Positions 1-5,189 of a stretch of DNA of 5,473 bases are shown here, piece after piece. Position 1 is the first letter of the stretch. The number at the start of each line of letters is the position of its first letter. The notes under the pieces were generated by a model. The model made no database searches. It worked only from the letters and a program-made list of their open reading frames with translations, and was not told where the DNA came from. Position numbers and translations under genes: made by a program. The stretch is from NCBI GenBank assembly GCA_016195765.1, contig JACPYZ010000021.1, positions 1 to 5,473 of the forward strand, given 5' to 3'. This stretch comes from Candidatus Curtissbacteria bacterium (lineage in GTDB: Bacteria > Patescibacteriota > Microgenomatia > Curtissbacterales > GWA2-41-24).

Positions 1-1
1 A

Positions 2-418
2 AAGGTTAATCAGGCATCTAGCACCCAAATCAATAACGAAGTGCAAAAGCAGTGCCAAAATTATTCTCCTTGCAAAGAGCTTTGTGCAAAAGATCCAGAG
101 AAATGTAAGCAGCTTTTACAAAACTATCAAAAAGAGGGAACAAAGTCCGCACAACCTAACATCAAGCCACAAAATTACCAACCGTCGGGTTACCCCAAGC
201 CTTATTTCAATCCACAAAACGGATTACCGCATCCGAGCAGTGGAGCTTATCCTCCACAGGGCGTTCCTGCGAGTACGCCTAATTCTGCCACTTACAATGG
301 TAGTACTAGTGGGTTTTATTCTCCTGTGCCTCAACCATCAGCGGTGCCTCAAGTACGAGGGGTAAAAATTGTCACAAGCTTTTTTGACAGATTATTTTCG
401 CTCGTGTTCGGTAATTAG
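2..418 (+). CDS. 3' part of Cys-rich, Pro/Gln-rich protein of unknown function
   Basis: The open frame runs in from the left edge with no stop, so the gene is cut at its 5' end. A GTG at 41 could start a shorter protein but has no clear ribosome binding site. The visible 138 residues have three parts. There is a cysteine cluster (visible residues 18, 24, 28, 35; spacing C-x5-C-x3-C-x6-C) in a charged helical-looking stretch. A low-complexity linker of about 70 residues rich in Pro, Gln, Tyr, Ser and Asn follows. The end is a short hydrophobic, amphipathic-looking tail (about 119-138) rich in Phe and Leu. The composition suggests an extracytoplasmic or surface protein with disulfides or bound metal. 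It reminds me of Cys-patterned predicted secreted proteins of CPR bacteria, but that is from memory. The gene lies 40 bases before a membrane-protein gene on the same strand and is probably co-transcribed with it. Function not recognised. Confidence 0.75.
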   Translation, partial: KVNQASSTQINNEVQKQCQNYSPCKELCAKDPEKCKQLLQNYQKEGTKSAQPNIKPQNYQPSGYPKPYFNPQNGLPHPSSGAYPPQGVPASTPNSATYNGSTSGFYSPVPQPSAVPQVRGVKIVTSFFDRLFSLVFGN

Positions 419-442
419 ATTATTAATTTTAACTACACAAAG

Positions 443-453
443 AAGGAGGTGAT
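443..453 (+). promoter_or_regulatory. Near-perfect Shine-Dalgarno site
   Basis: AAGGAGGTGAT is complementary to the usual 3' end of bacterial 16S rRNA over its whole length. Five bases separate it from the ATG at 459, and the GGAGG core ends nine bases before it. It fixes the start of the four-helix membrane protein. It is the strongest ribosome binding site in the window and contrasts with the genes here that have none. Confidence 0.93.
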
Positions 454-458
454 TTAAT

Positions 459-899
459 ATGGACAACTTAGCAAAAACTATGGAAGGATGGTTTAAGCAA
501 TTACCTTCTCTTCCTGCAAGCGCCGTTGATGTTTTGGTTAATATTGCACCTTGGATTGCTCTTGTTTTTGGTATTCTGGGTGTACTTTCCGGTTTAGCTG
601 GATTTGGTCTTTTGACTGCATTTTCTCCTCTTGCCATGATGGGCGGGGTGAATGGCTATGGTCTTGGATTTATCGCAGCAATTGGTCTTATTGTTTCTAG
701 TGTTTTGGAGCTTGCCGCTTTCCCTGGTTTAAAAGCCAGAAAGATGAGCGGTTGGAATCTACTTTTTTGGAGTGAAATCGTTTCAGTTGTGGCGTCTGTC
801 GTTGGTCTTGTGACTGGCGGTGCAGGAATCGTTGGTTCTGTAATTGGGGCGTTAATTGGTCTTTATCTTTTATTCCAAATTAAACCCAAGTATAAATAG
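459..899 (+). CDS. Small four-helix integral membrane protein, unknown function
   Basis: A 146-residue protein with an excellent Shine-Dalgarno site. After a short amphipathic N-terminus (about 1-25) there are four likely membrane segments at roughly 30-55, 67-90, 100-119 and 121-140, rich in Gly, Ala, Val and Leu. A positively charged loop sits between helices 2 and 3 (Leu-Lys-Ala-Arg-Lys, 91-95), and the C-terminus is short and basic. By the positive-inside rule the 2-3 loop and the C-terminal tail would be cytoplasmic. No catalytic motif, conserved acidic residue in a helix or transporter signature is visible, and I do not recognise the family. The strong ribosome binding site suggests high expression. 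Its position 40 bases after the Cys-rich gene suggests one operon, perhaps with the membrane protein anchoring or assembling the surface protein. That link is inference. Confidence 0.88.
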   Translation: MDNLAKTMEGWFKQLPSLPASAVDVLVNIAPWIALVFGILGVLSGLAGFGLLTAFSPLAMMGGVNGYGLGFIAAIGLIVSSVLELAAFPGLKARKMSGWNLLFWSEIVSVVASVVGLVTGGAGIVGSVIGALIGLYLLFQIKPKYK

Positions 900-961
900 G
901 TTCTCTTAAAAGTAGTTATGCACGGAAATTTGTGACCTCTCAGGTGAGTTATCTTTTTGCG

Positions 962-970
962 TGCTAAAAT
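962..970 (+). promoter_or_regulatory. Extended -10 promoter element for the hydrolase gene
   Basis: TGC-TAAAAT is an extended -10 box (TGn plus 5 of 6 consensus bases) in the 80-base gap before the hydrolase. No convincing -35 is seen at 16 to 18 bases upstream. The hexamer ends nine bases before the ATG at 980, so the transcript would begin only about 0 to 3 bases before the start codon. An in-frame TAA at 965-967 rules out a longer protein. Confidence 0.6.
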
Positions 971-979
971 GATTTTTTA

Positions 980-1999
980 ATGAAAAAAGGCAAATCTTTT
1001 CTGCTATTTTTTGTGTTGGCCTTGATGCTTGCGGGCTTGTTTTTTGCCAAATGGTTGCCACTGCAAAAAGCGGCGGGAAGCGTTACTGATAAAGTAACGA
1101 CTGCTCTGCATCCGCTTTCTATTGAAAAATTAAGACAAGGAAATTATCCAGGAAGCGATTTGGTTATTGAGCAGACTCTTGAACCTGGTACTAATTACAA
1201 CCGCTACATTGCCTCGTACAAATCCGAAGGTTTAAAAATTTATTGTCTTTTGACCGTACCAACAACAGCAGCACCTACTGGTGGCTACCCTGCGATTATT
1301 TTTAATCATGGTTATATACCGCCGCAACAGAACAGAACTACAGAACGTTATGTTGCCTATGTAGATAATTTTGCCAGGAATGGCTATGTAGTTTTCAAAT
1401 CAGATTATAGGGGTCATGGCGATTCAGAAGGCGATGCCACAGGTGCTTATGGAAGCACCGGATACACTATTGATGTCTTAAACGCGCTTGCCGCGATCAA
1501 AAAATATCCAGTTGTGAATTCTGACAAAATCGGTATGTGGGGTCATTCACTTGGTGGCTACCTTACGCTGAGAGCGATGGTAGTCAGCCGCGATATTCGT
1601 GTGGGGGTTATTTGGGGAGGTGTTGTCGGTTCCTACGAAGACCTGCTTTATAACTGGCGCCGGTCAACGCCTGCTCCCAGTGGAACGTTTCGTAGTTCAC
1701 TTTCGTGGCGAAAAAGCTTGCTAGATACTTATGGAGACCCTGCCAAAAACCCAACTTTTTGGAATTCGATATCGGCTACCTCTTATCTTGCCGATATTTC
1801 TGGTCCTTTGCAGCTTCATCATGCGACAACAGACACTGAAGTGCCTGTTGAATTTTCTAGAAAACTAGCCAGTTTGCTAAAGACTGCTGGTAAAACGGTA
1901 GAACTTTATGAATACGAAGGGGACGATCATAATATTTCCGCAAACTTTGCAACTGCAATGCAGCGGTCGGTTGCCTTTTTCGACAAATATCTAAAATAA
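980..1999 (+). CDS. Exported or membrane-anchored alpha/beta hydrolase (S9/dienelactone hydrolase-like)
   Basis: A 339-residue serine hydrolase. Residues 1-25 are a basic start followed by a hydrophobic helix, so the enzyme is an uncleaved signal anchor or is exported. No lipobox cysteine is seen. The alpha/beta-hydrolase core begins near residue 85. The oxyanion region is Asn-His-Gly-Tyr at 109-112, followed by Arg-Gly-His-Gly-Asp-Ser at 144-149. The nucleophile elbow Gly-His-Ser-Leu-Gly is at 188-192, with Ser190 as nucleophile. The acid is probably Asp285 (before Val-Pro-Val, 288-290) and the base His317, so the triad looks intact. This arrangement is typical of prolyl-oligopeptidase-like (S9) peptidases and dienelactone-hydrolase-like esterases. 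The sequence does not settle whether the substrate is a peptide or an ester. No Shine-Dalgarno site precedes the ATG. The in-frame TAA at 965-967 and the signal segment both support this start. It appears to be a single-gene unit. Confidence 0.92.
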   Translation: MKKGKSFLLFFVLALMLAGLFFAKWLPLQKAAGSVTDKVTTALHPLSIEKLRQGNYPGSDLVIEQTLEPGTNYNRYIASYKSEGLKIYCLLTVPTTAAPTGGYPAIIFNHGYIPPQQNRTTERYVAYVDNFARNGYVVFKSDYRGHGDSEGDATGAYGSTGYTIDVLNALAAIKKYPVVNSDKIGMWGHSLGGYLTLRAMVVSRDIRVGVIWGGVVGSYEDLLYNWRRSTPAPSGTFRSSLSWRKSLLDTYGDPAKNPTFWNSISATSYLADISGPLQLHHATTDTEVPVEFSRKLASLLKTAGKTVELYEYEGDDHNISANFATAMQRSVAFFDKYLK

Positions 2000-2055
2000 G
2001 CTTTGGCATTACTATTTTCATACACGAATCTTAAATTGAATACATGTGCTTGCAG

Positions 2056-2061
2056 TTTACT
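2056..2061 (+). promoter_or_regulatory. Weak candidate -10 for the 37-residue zinc-finger gene
   Basis: TTTACT matches the -10 consensus at four of six positions but lacks the important second-position A. It ends six bases before the ATG at 2068, the same geometry as the better promoters in this window. No good -35 is visible. An alternative TAAATT at 2032-2037 stands in the same relation to the upstream in-frame ATG at 2044. Confidence 0.25.
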
Positions 2062-2067
2062 TGTATC

Positions 2068-2181
2068 ATGAAAACTCTAAGAGGCCACGATCACGCGCAC
2101 TGGACTTGTTCGCTTTGTGGCTTTGAAGCAAGCAACGAAGAGGAGAAGAAAGTTCACATGATGACGTTTTGGGAGGTTTAA
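2068..2181 (+). CDS. 37-residue C2H2-like zinc-finger protein
   Basis: A very small gene. It encodes a His-rich N-terminus (His7, His9, His11) followed by Trp-Thr-Cys-x2-Cys-Gly-Phe-x10-His-Met. The C-x2-C-x12-H spacing (Cys14, Cys17, His30) matches the first three ligands of a C2H2 zinc finger. No histidine or cysteine follows in the short tail, so the fourth ligand may be an N-terminal His or come from a partner. The same Trp-x-Cys-x2-Cys-Gly-aromatic-x10-His-Met pattern recurs in the protein at 4015-4212, which supports this as a real gene. An in-frame ATG at 2044 would add eight residues including two cysteines. I prefer 2068 because the resulting start is more ordinary, but cannot exclude 2044. 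The stop TAA directly abuts the next ATG, and the last codons hold that gene's ribosome binding site. Role unknown; nucleic-acid or protein binding is plausible. Confidence 0.7.
   Translation: MKTLRGHDHAHWTCSLCGFEASNEEEKKVHMMTFWEV
2171..2176 (+). promoter_or_regulatory. Shine-Dalgarno site inside the preceding zinc-finger gene
   Basis: GGGAGG lies five bases before the ATG at 2182 and within the last codons of the 37-residue gene. It decides the start of the DUF6496 gene and predicts translational coupling, since the upstream TAA touches the downstream ATG (TAAATG). Confidence 0.8.
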
Positions 2182-2367
2182 ATGCCAAAATATGGCGCAA
2201 AGGCGCAAAAGTCTGTTGAAGGTGCAATGCATAAGTATAAGCGCGGTAAGTTGAAAAGTGGCAAAAGTGGAGCAAAGGTTAAGAGTAGAGAACAGGCTGT
2301 TGCTATCGGTCTTTCGGAGGCAAGGAAAAAAGGCGCAAAAGTTCCGCGTAAGAAATCAAATAGTTAA
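2182..2367 (+). CDS. DUF6496-family small basic protein
   Basis: A 61-residue, Lys/Arg/Gly-rich protein. Met-Pro-Lys-Tyr-Gly at the start, a central Met-His-x-Tyr-Lys-x-Gly-Lys-Leu-Lys-Ser-Gly, then Ser-Arg-x-Gln-Ala-x-Ala-Ile-Gly-Leu-Ser-Glu-Ala-Arg-Lys-Lys-Gly-Ala-Lys-Val-Pro match what I know of the DUF6496 family. That family occurs widely as small stand-alone proteins in bacteria and some phages, and I know of no assigned function. The extreme positive charge and lack of a membrane segment suggest a cytosolic protein that binds nucleic acid; this is inference. It is translationally coupled to the zinc-finger gene just upstream. Its stop codon overlaps the stop of the convergent ABC permease gene, so no terminator separates the two. 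Confidence 0.88.
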   Translation: MPKYGAKAQKSVEGAMHKYKRGKLKSGKSGAKVKSREQAVAIGLSEARKKGAKVPRKKSNS

Positions 2368-3107
2368 ATTTCTATTTTAGAAAAAAGATAACTTCCTATT
2401 GCGAGAGTTAATGCTGTTAAGATAACTAAAATCACTACATCTGTTATCAGGCCAAAAGAAGAAGTGTTCACAAGTAAGGCGCGCAACCCGTCGACACCAT
2501 AAGAAAGAGGGTCAACTCGTGCAATGATTTTTAAAAAATTTGGAGCATTGGAAAGAGGGAAAAGAGCTCCAGATAAAAAGAATAGGGGCATGACAAGGAA
2601 ATTCATAATGAGTTGAAACCCTTGGAAGTCTTCAAGAAGGGAAGCAATAGCTGTTCCTAAAGCTGTAAAGAGTAATGCAATTAAAAACATGAACAGTATC
2701 GCAATGGGAATTGTTGCGATATTCGGTCTAAATCCAACCAGAATTGCTAAAATCGCGACAATTATTCCCTGAATTGTGGCAATTGTCGCGCCGCCCAGAG
2801 TGCGCCCCAGAATAATTTCAAAGCGAGAAACAGGAGCGACTAGTGTTTCTTTTAAAAAGCCGAATTGTCTGTCCCAGATCAGTTCTATGCCGGAAAAAAT
2901 TGCGGTAAAAAGTATTCCTTGGGCAATAACACCTGGTGCTAGGAAATTGATGTAATTGCCGCCTCCTGCTTTTTGAAAGATTGGTCCAAATCCAAAGCCG
3001 AGGGCAACCAAAAATAAAAGGGGTTGTCCGAGGGAGCCTACCATTCTTGATTTAGAGCGTACGTACCTTTTTAGTTGTCTGAGCCAAAGAATGTAAATTG
3101 CGTTCAT
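2364..3107 (-). CDS. ABC-2 type exporter permease (DrrB-like)
   Basis: A 247-residue membrane subunit of an ABC-2 exporter, the usual length for this family. After an N-terminal amphipathic segment (1-22) there are about six membrane segments: roughly 24-42, 56-75, 107-127, 132-153, 164-187 and 219-241. The cytoplasmic stretch after the second helix carries Trp-Asp-Arg-Gln-Phe-Gly-Phe-Leu-Lys-Glu and Val-Ala-Pro-Val-Ser-Arg (78-95), characteristic of DrrB/ABC-2 permeases. Phe-Leu-Ser-Gly-Ala-Leu-Phe-Pro (177-184) and Asp-Pro-Leu-Ser-Tyr-x-x-Asp-Gly-Leu-Arg (199-209) are further family motifs. The start ATG overlaps the ATPase stop by four bases (ATGA), with a weak AGGA site eight bases upstream, so the two are co-translated. 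It should dimerise and pair with the ATPase. The substrate (drug, lipid or polysaccharide) cannot be read from the sequence. Confidence 0.93.
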   Translation of the reverse strand: MNAIYILWLRQLKRYVRSKSRMVGSLGQPLLFLVALGFGFGPIFQKAGGGNYINFLAPGVIAQGILFTAIFSGIELIWDRQFGFLKETLVAPVSRFEIILGRTLGGATIATIQGIIVAILAILVGFRPNIATIPIAILFMFLIALLFTALGTAIASLLEDFQGFQLIMNFLVMPLFFLSGALFPLSNAPNFLKIIARVDPLSYGVDGLRALLVNTSSFGLITDVVILVILTALTLAIGSYLFSKIEI

Positions 3108-3910
3108 TTTGTGCGTCCTGAAAACATTTGTTTGCGCATTCTAAGGTGGTCAATACCCGATGCTTCTTCTTCTCTAATTTGGTGACCTGTCAACTTTAAA
3201 AATGCGTCTTCCAGGGTCTTGGTTTTTGTTTGATTTTTAAGAGTTGTCGGTGTTCCTTCTGTTATTATTTTTCCATGATCAATGATTGCGATGTTTTGCG
3301 CAATCCGTTCTGCTTCTTCCATGTAATGAGTTGTAAAAAAAACAGTGATGGCTTCTTTTTTATTTAGATTTTGCACGTATTGCCACATTTGATTACGTGT
3401 TTGAGGGTCAAGACCCAGTGTGGGTTCGTCTAAAAAGAAGATAGAGGGATGATGCAAAAGGCCCCGAGCGATTTCGAGTCTTCTACGCATGCCTCCAGAG
3501 AAGGTTTTGACAATATGATCACGCCTGTCCCACAGTTCGACAATTTTCAAAAGTTCCTCGATGCGTTTGCGACGAACTTCTTTGGGAACCTTATATAAAA
3601 CACCATGAAATTCTAGATTTTCAAACGCAGTCAGCTCTTCGTCCAGGCTTGGGTCCTGAAACACAATACCAAACGATTTGCGGACGGCGTCTTGCTCGGA
3701 AATTGGGCTTTTGCCATTGACTTTAATTTCCCCGGAAGTTGGGTGAAGAAGGGTAGTCAAAATTTTAATTGTTGTAGATTTGCCGGCGCCGTTTGGTCCC
3801 AGGAAGGCGAAAATTTCACCTTTTTTAACATTGAAGGAGATATTATCAACTGCCGTGAAATCACCAAATTTTTTGACTAGATCTTTAACTTCGATGGCCA
3901 GGTTGTTCAT
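3104..3910 (-). CDS. ABC exporter ATP-binding subunit (DrrA-like)
   Basis: A 268-residue nucleotide-binding subunit. Walker A Gly-Pro-Asn-Gly-Ala-Gly-Lys-Ser-Thr is at 38-46, Q-loop Gln85, signature Phe-Ser-Gly-Gly-Met at 137-141, Walker B Phe-Phe-Leu-Asp-Glu-Pro at 158-163 (catalytic Glu162), D-loop Gly-Leu-Asp at 166-168 and switch His195, so it should hydrolyse ATP. The Leu-Glu-Asp-Ala-Phe-Leu-x-Leu-Thr-Gly tail (233-242) is typical of the daunorubicin-resistance (DrrA) branch of multidrug or lipid exporters. I start it at the ATG at 3910 rather than 3919: TATAAT at 3923-3918 ends seven bases before 3910 and overlaps the 3919 codon, and there is no Shine-Dalgarno site. The 3919 start would add only three residues. 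It is first in an operon with the permease and divergent from a zinc-finger gene. Confidence 0.95.
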   Translation of the reverse strand: MNNLAIEVKDLVKKFGDFTAVDNISFNVKKGEIFAFLGPNGAGKSTTIKILTTLLHPTSGEIKVNGKSPISEQDAVRKSFGIVFQDPSLDEELTAFENLEFHGVLYKVPKEVRRKRIEELLKIVELWDRRDHIVKTFSGGMRRRLEIARGLLHHPSIFFLDEPTLGLDPQTRNQMWQYVQNLNKKEAITVFFTTHYMEEAERIAQNIAIIDHGKIITEGTPTTLKNQTKTKTLEDAFLKLTGHQIREEEASGIDHLRMRKQMFSGRTK

Positions 3911-3917
3911 ACGATGC

Positions 3918-3923
3918 ATTATA
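3918..3923 (-). promoter_or_regulatory. Consensus -10 (TATAAT) for the ABC exporter operon
   Basis: A perfect TATAAT on the minus strand (reading 3923 to 3918) ends seven bases before the ATG at 3910. Transcription would begin at or within a base or so of the start codon. No strong -35 is seen at normal spacing; TTAATC at 3944-3939 with a 15-base spacer is weak. Confidence 0.65.
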
Positions 3924-3941
3924 TACTAGAAAACTGAGGAT

Positions 3942-3968
3942 TAAGCTGCAATTCTTTTATAAAGCTTA
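3942..3968. repeat. Inverted repeat TAAGCT-N15-AGCTTA in a divergent promoter region
   Basis: Two perfect 6-base arms (3942-3947 and 3963-3968), with centres 21 bases or about two helical turns apart, lie between the divergent -10 boxes of the ABC operon and the zinc-finger gene. This geometry would suit a dimeric regulator. The arms are short and could occur by chance. Confidence 0.3.
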
Positions 3969-3979
3969 CACAAGATAGA

Positions 3980-4007
3980 TTGTTCTCACATACTTTATTT
4001 ATATGAT
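3980..4007 (+). promoter_or_regulatory. Promoter of the second zinc-finger gene
   Basis: TTGTTC at 3980-3985 (weak -35), a 16-base spacer and TATGAT at 4002-4007 (5 of 6 consensus bases). The -10 ends seven bases before the ATG at 4015, which predicts a leaderless mRNA. Confidence 0.5.
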
Positions 4008-4014
4008 GTTTTGT

Positions 4015-4212
4015 ATGACCAGTTGGGAGTGTGCCGCTTGCGGTTACAAAACAATCAGCGAAAAAGATTGGGAGAAACATATGGCCGGTATGGCTGGGGA
4101 TCGTGCGCACGAGCAGTTAACCAAAGAGTTGGTTGAAAGTAAATTTGATGGTATAGATTTGATAGAAAATACAACAGTAAAATCCAAAGGACTACTCAAT
4201 AAAATTCGCTGA
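4015..4212 (+). CDS. 65-residue C2H2-like zinc-finger protein
   Basis: A small protein whose N-terminus holds Trp-Glu-Cys-x2-Cys-Gly-Tyr-x10-His-Met (Cys6, Cys9, His22). The first three ligands match C2H2 zinc-finger spacing (C-x2-C-x12-H). The fourth could be His32, though the gap of nine is longer than the usual three to five. The C-terminal half is charged and probably helical (about 32-44), then polar with a basic end. The finger matches that of the 37-residue protein at 2068-2181. Starts at 4003 and 4006 are also in frame, but a -10-like TATGAT at 4002-4007 covers them, so I choose 4015. It is divergent from the ABC exporter and ends 11 bases from the convergent deacetylase gene. A regulatory role over the neighbouring exporter is possible but unproven. 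Confidence 0.75.
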   Translation: MTSWECAACGYKTISEKDWEKHMAGMAGDRAHEQLTKELVESKFDGIDLIENTTVKSKGLLNKIR

Positions 4213-4223
4213 CATATTTGCGC

Positions 4224-5129
4224 TTAAAAAGCTTGAAAGACGTTTTGTTCCAAGTATTTTAGAAGGGCCTGGCCAGTGCGCCCACCGGCCCTTAACCTTG
4301 GAAGTATGTACAAGTTTTGTTGAGTCACGTTGATTCCGGGTACTGTCGTGACGGCGGTCTTGAAGCCGGCATCTCGAACTACTTGGATAGAAACCACATC
4401 AAAAGATCCATTGGGGTAAGCAAAAGCGGTAATTGGCACACCCAATATTTTTTCGAGTTCTGTTTTGCTTTCTAAAACTTCAAATTCGACTCTTTTTAAG
4501 TTTAGGATACCAAGAGAGGAGTGATCGACAGTATGAGCTCCAATTTCGACTAGCCCACTTGCCGCGATTTCTCGGAGTTGACCTCGAGTTAAGTTATTGG
4601 GTTTATCTAAAAAGCCAGTGACAATGTAAGCAACGACGCGGACATTATGTTTTTGGATAATTGGCAGTACGTCTGTGTAAAAATCACGATAACCGTCATC
4701 AAACGTGAGCATGATTGGTTTTGTGGGGACTTGCATCTGACCTTCCATAATCTGCGACAAATCAGATGGGGTTATAAATGTGTAGCCAGCTGCCTGGAGG
4801 GTTGTTACTTGGGCATCAAATAAGCTGGGAACAATATCAAGCGATTGTCGAATAGTGTCACCTTTATCCTTAACATACTCTACGTAATGATAAAGCAGCA
4901 TTGGGACTCGCAAAGATTGGGGACCTTTCAATTTTGGGGAAACGGTCGATTCTTTAAGATAATCTTCTACTTCTTGGGAAACTATTAGGTTACTTTTGGA
5001 GGTTATTATTTTAGTGCGCCTGTAGTTGGAGAGTACCAAAGTCAAAGACCCTAGAATAACTAGTAAAAATATAATGGAAAAGAGCAAGTACTTTGGTGTC
5101 GATTTTGCCCTGCTTTGTTTTTTTTTCAC
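4224..5129 (-). CDS. Membrane-anchored polysaccharide deacetylase (NodB domain)
   Basis: A 301-residue carbohydrate esterase family 4 enzyme that removes acetyl groups from GlcNAc-type polymers outside the membrane. A basic N-terminus (1-13) and one hydrophobic segment (14-34) form a signal anchor. Pro-Met-Leu-Leu-Tyr-His-Tyr-Val (76-83) opens the domain, as in PgaB/IcaB-like deacetylases. Motif 1 is Thr-Phe-Asp-Asp-Gly-Tyr (142-147; Asp144 base, Asp145 metal ligand). Motif 2 is His199-x3-His203, the other two metal ligands. Motif 3 is Ala-Tyr-Pro-Asn-Gly (237-241). A later Leu-Pro-Arg-Leu-Arg (276-280) fits motif 4. The metal site looks intact. Peptidoglycan, an exopolysaccharide or poly-GlcNAc are all possible substrates. 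The GTG start is supported by an in-frame TAA two codons upstream (5135-5133) and has no Shine-Dalgarno site. Nine A residues follow the GTG directly. Confidence 0.93.
   Translation of the reverse strand: MKKKQSRAKSTPKYLLFSIIFLLVILGSLTLVLSNYRRTKIITSKSNLIVSQEVEDYLKESTVSPKLKGPQSLRVPMLLYHYVEYVKDKGDTIRQSLDIVPSLFDAQVTTLQAAGYTFITPSDLSQIMEGQMQVPTKPIMLTFDDGYRDFYTDVLPIIQKHNVRVVAYIVTGFLDKPNNLTRGQLREIAASGLVEIGAHTVDHSSLGILNLKRVEFEVLESKTELEKILGVPITAFAYPNGSFDVVSIQVVRDAGFKTAVTTVPGINVTQQNLYILPRLRAGGRTGQALLKYLEQNVFQAF
4263..4293. repeat. GC-rich inverted repeat at the 3' end of the deacetylase gene
   Basis: AAGGGCC (4263-4269) and GGCCCTT (4287-4293) pair perfectly, with two more G-C pairs possible inside after a one-base bulge. 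No T-tract follows on either strand, so it is not a standard intrinsic terminator. It lies in sense codons for an Arg/Gly-rich stretch. It could still fold in antisense read-through from the convergent zinc-finger gene. Confidence 0.35.
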
Positions 5130-5135
5130 AACTTA

Positions 5136-5144
5136 ATAGTAGCA
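5136..5144 (-). promoter_or_regulatory. Extended -10 promoter element for the deacetylase gene
   Basis: On the minus strand TGC-TACTAT (5144 to 5136) is an extended -10 with 5 of 6 hexamer bases. It ends six bases before the GTG at 5129, so the expected transcription start falls on the first base of the start codon. No clear -35 is seen, as is common with TGn promoters. Confidence 0.65.
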
Positions 5145-5172
5145 GTTCGTGCATTCTGTTGGGAATACAGTT

Positions 5173-5181
5173 TGCTATAAT
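5173..5181 (+). promoter_or_regulatory. Extended consensus -10 for the VOC gene
   Basis: TGC-TATAAT is a full-consensus extended -10. It ends eight bases before the GTG at 5190, and an in-frame TAA at 5184-5186 lies between them. A leader of no more than about two bases is predicted. It is divergent from the deacetylase promoter, the two -10 hexamers lying about 34 bases apart. Confidence 0.72.
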
Positions 5182-5189
5182 TTTAACCA

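Noticed and set aside
84..365. Second open frame overlapping the Cys-rich gene
   Set aside because: It overlaps a frame with better composition and a coherent domain pattern, has no ribosome binding site and shows no recognisable motif.
936..958. Possible terminator after the four-helix membrane protein (ACCT-CTC-AGGT, then a TTTTT run)
   Set aside because: The stem is only four base pairs and the T run starts several bases after it, which is too weak to call a terminator.
2044..2067. Upstream in-frame ATG at 2044 extending the 37-residue zinc-finger protein by eight residues
   Set aside because: The extension has odd composition and its candidate -10 (TAAATT) is no better than that for 2068. 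Not excluded, only less likely.
3911..3919. ATG at 3919 as start of the ABC ATPase
   Set aside because: It overlaps the TATAAT box, so a transcript from that promoter would start downstream of it. The ATG at 3910 fits the family N-terminus equally well.
3919..4110. Minus-strand open frame across the second zinc-finger gene
   Set aside because: It overlaps the plus-strand frame with the Cys/His pattern and its own promoter, and has no start signal.
4263..4293. GC-rich hairpin as a bidirectional terminator between zinc-finger and deacetylase genes
   Set aside because: No T-tract follows on either strand and it lies within deacetylase sense codons. Kept only as an inverted repeat.
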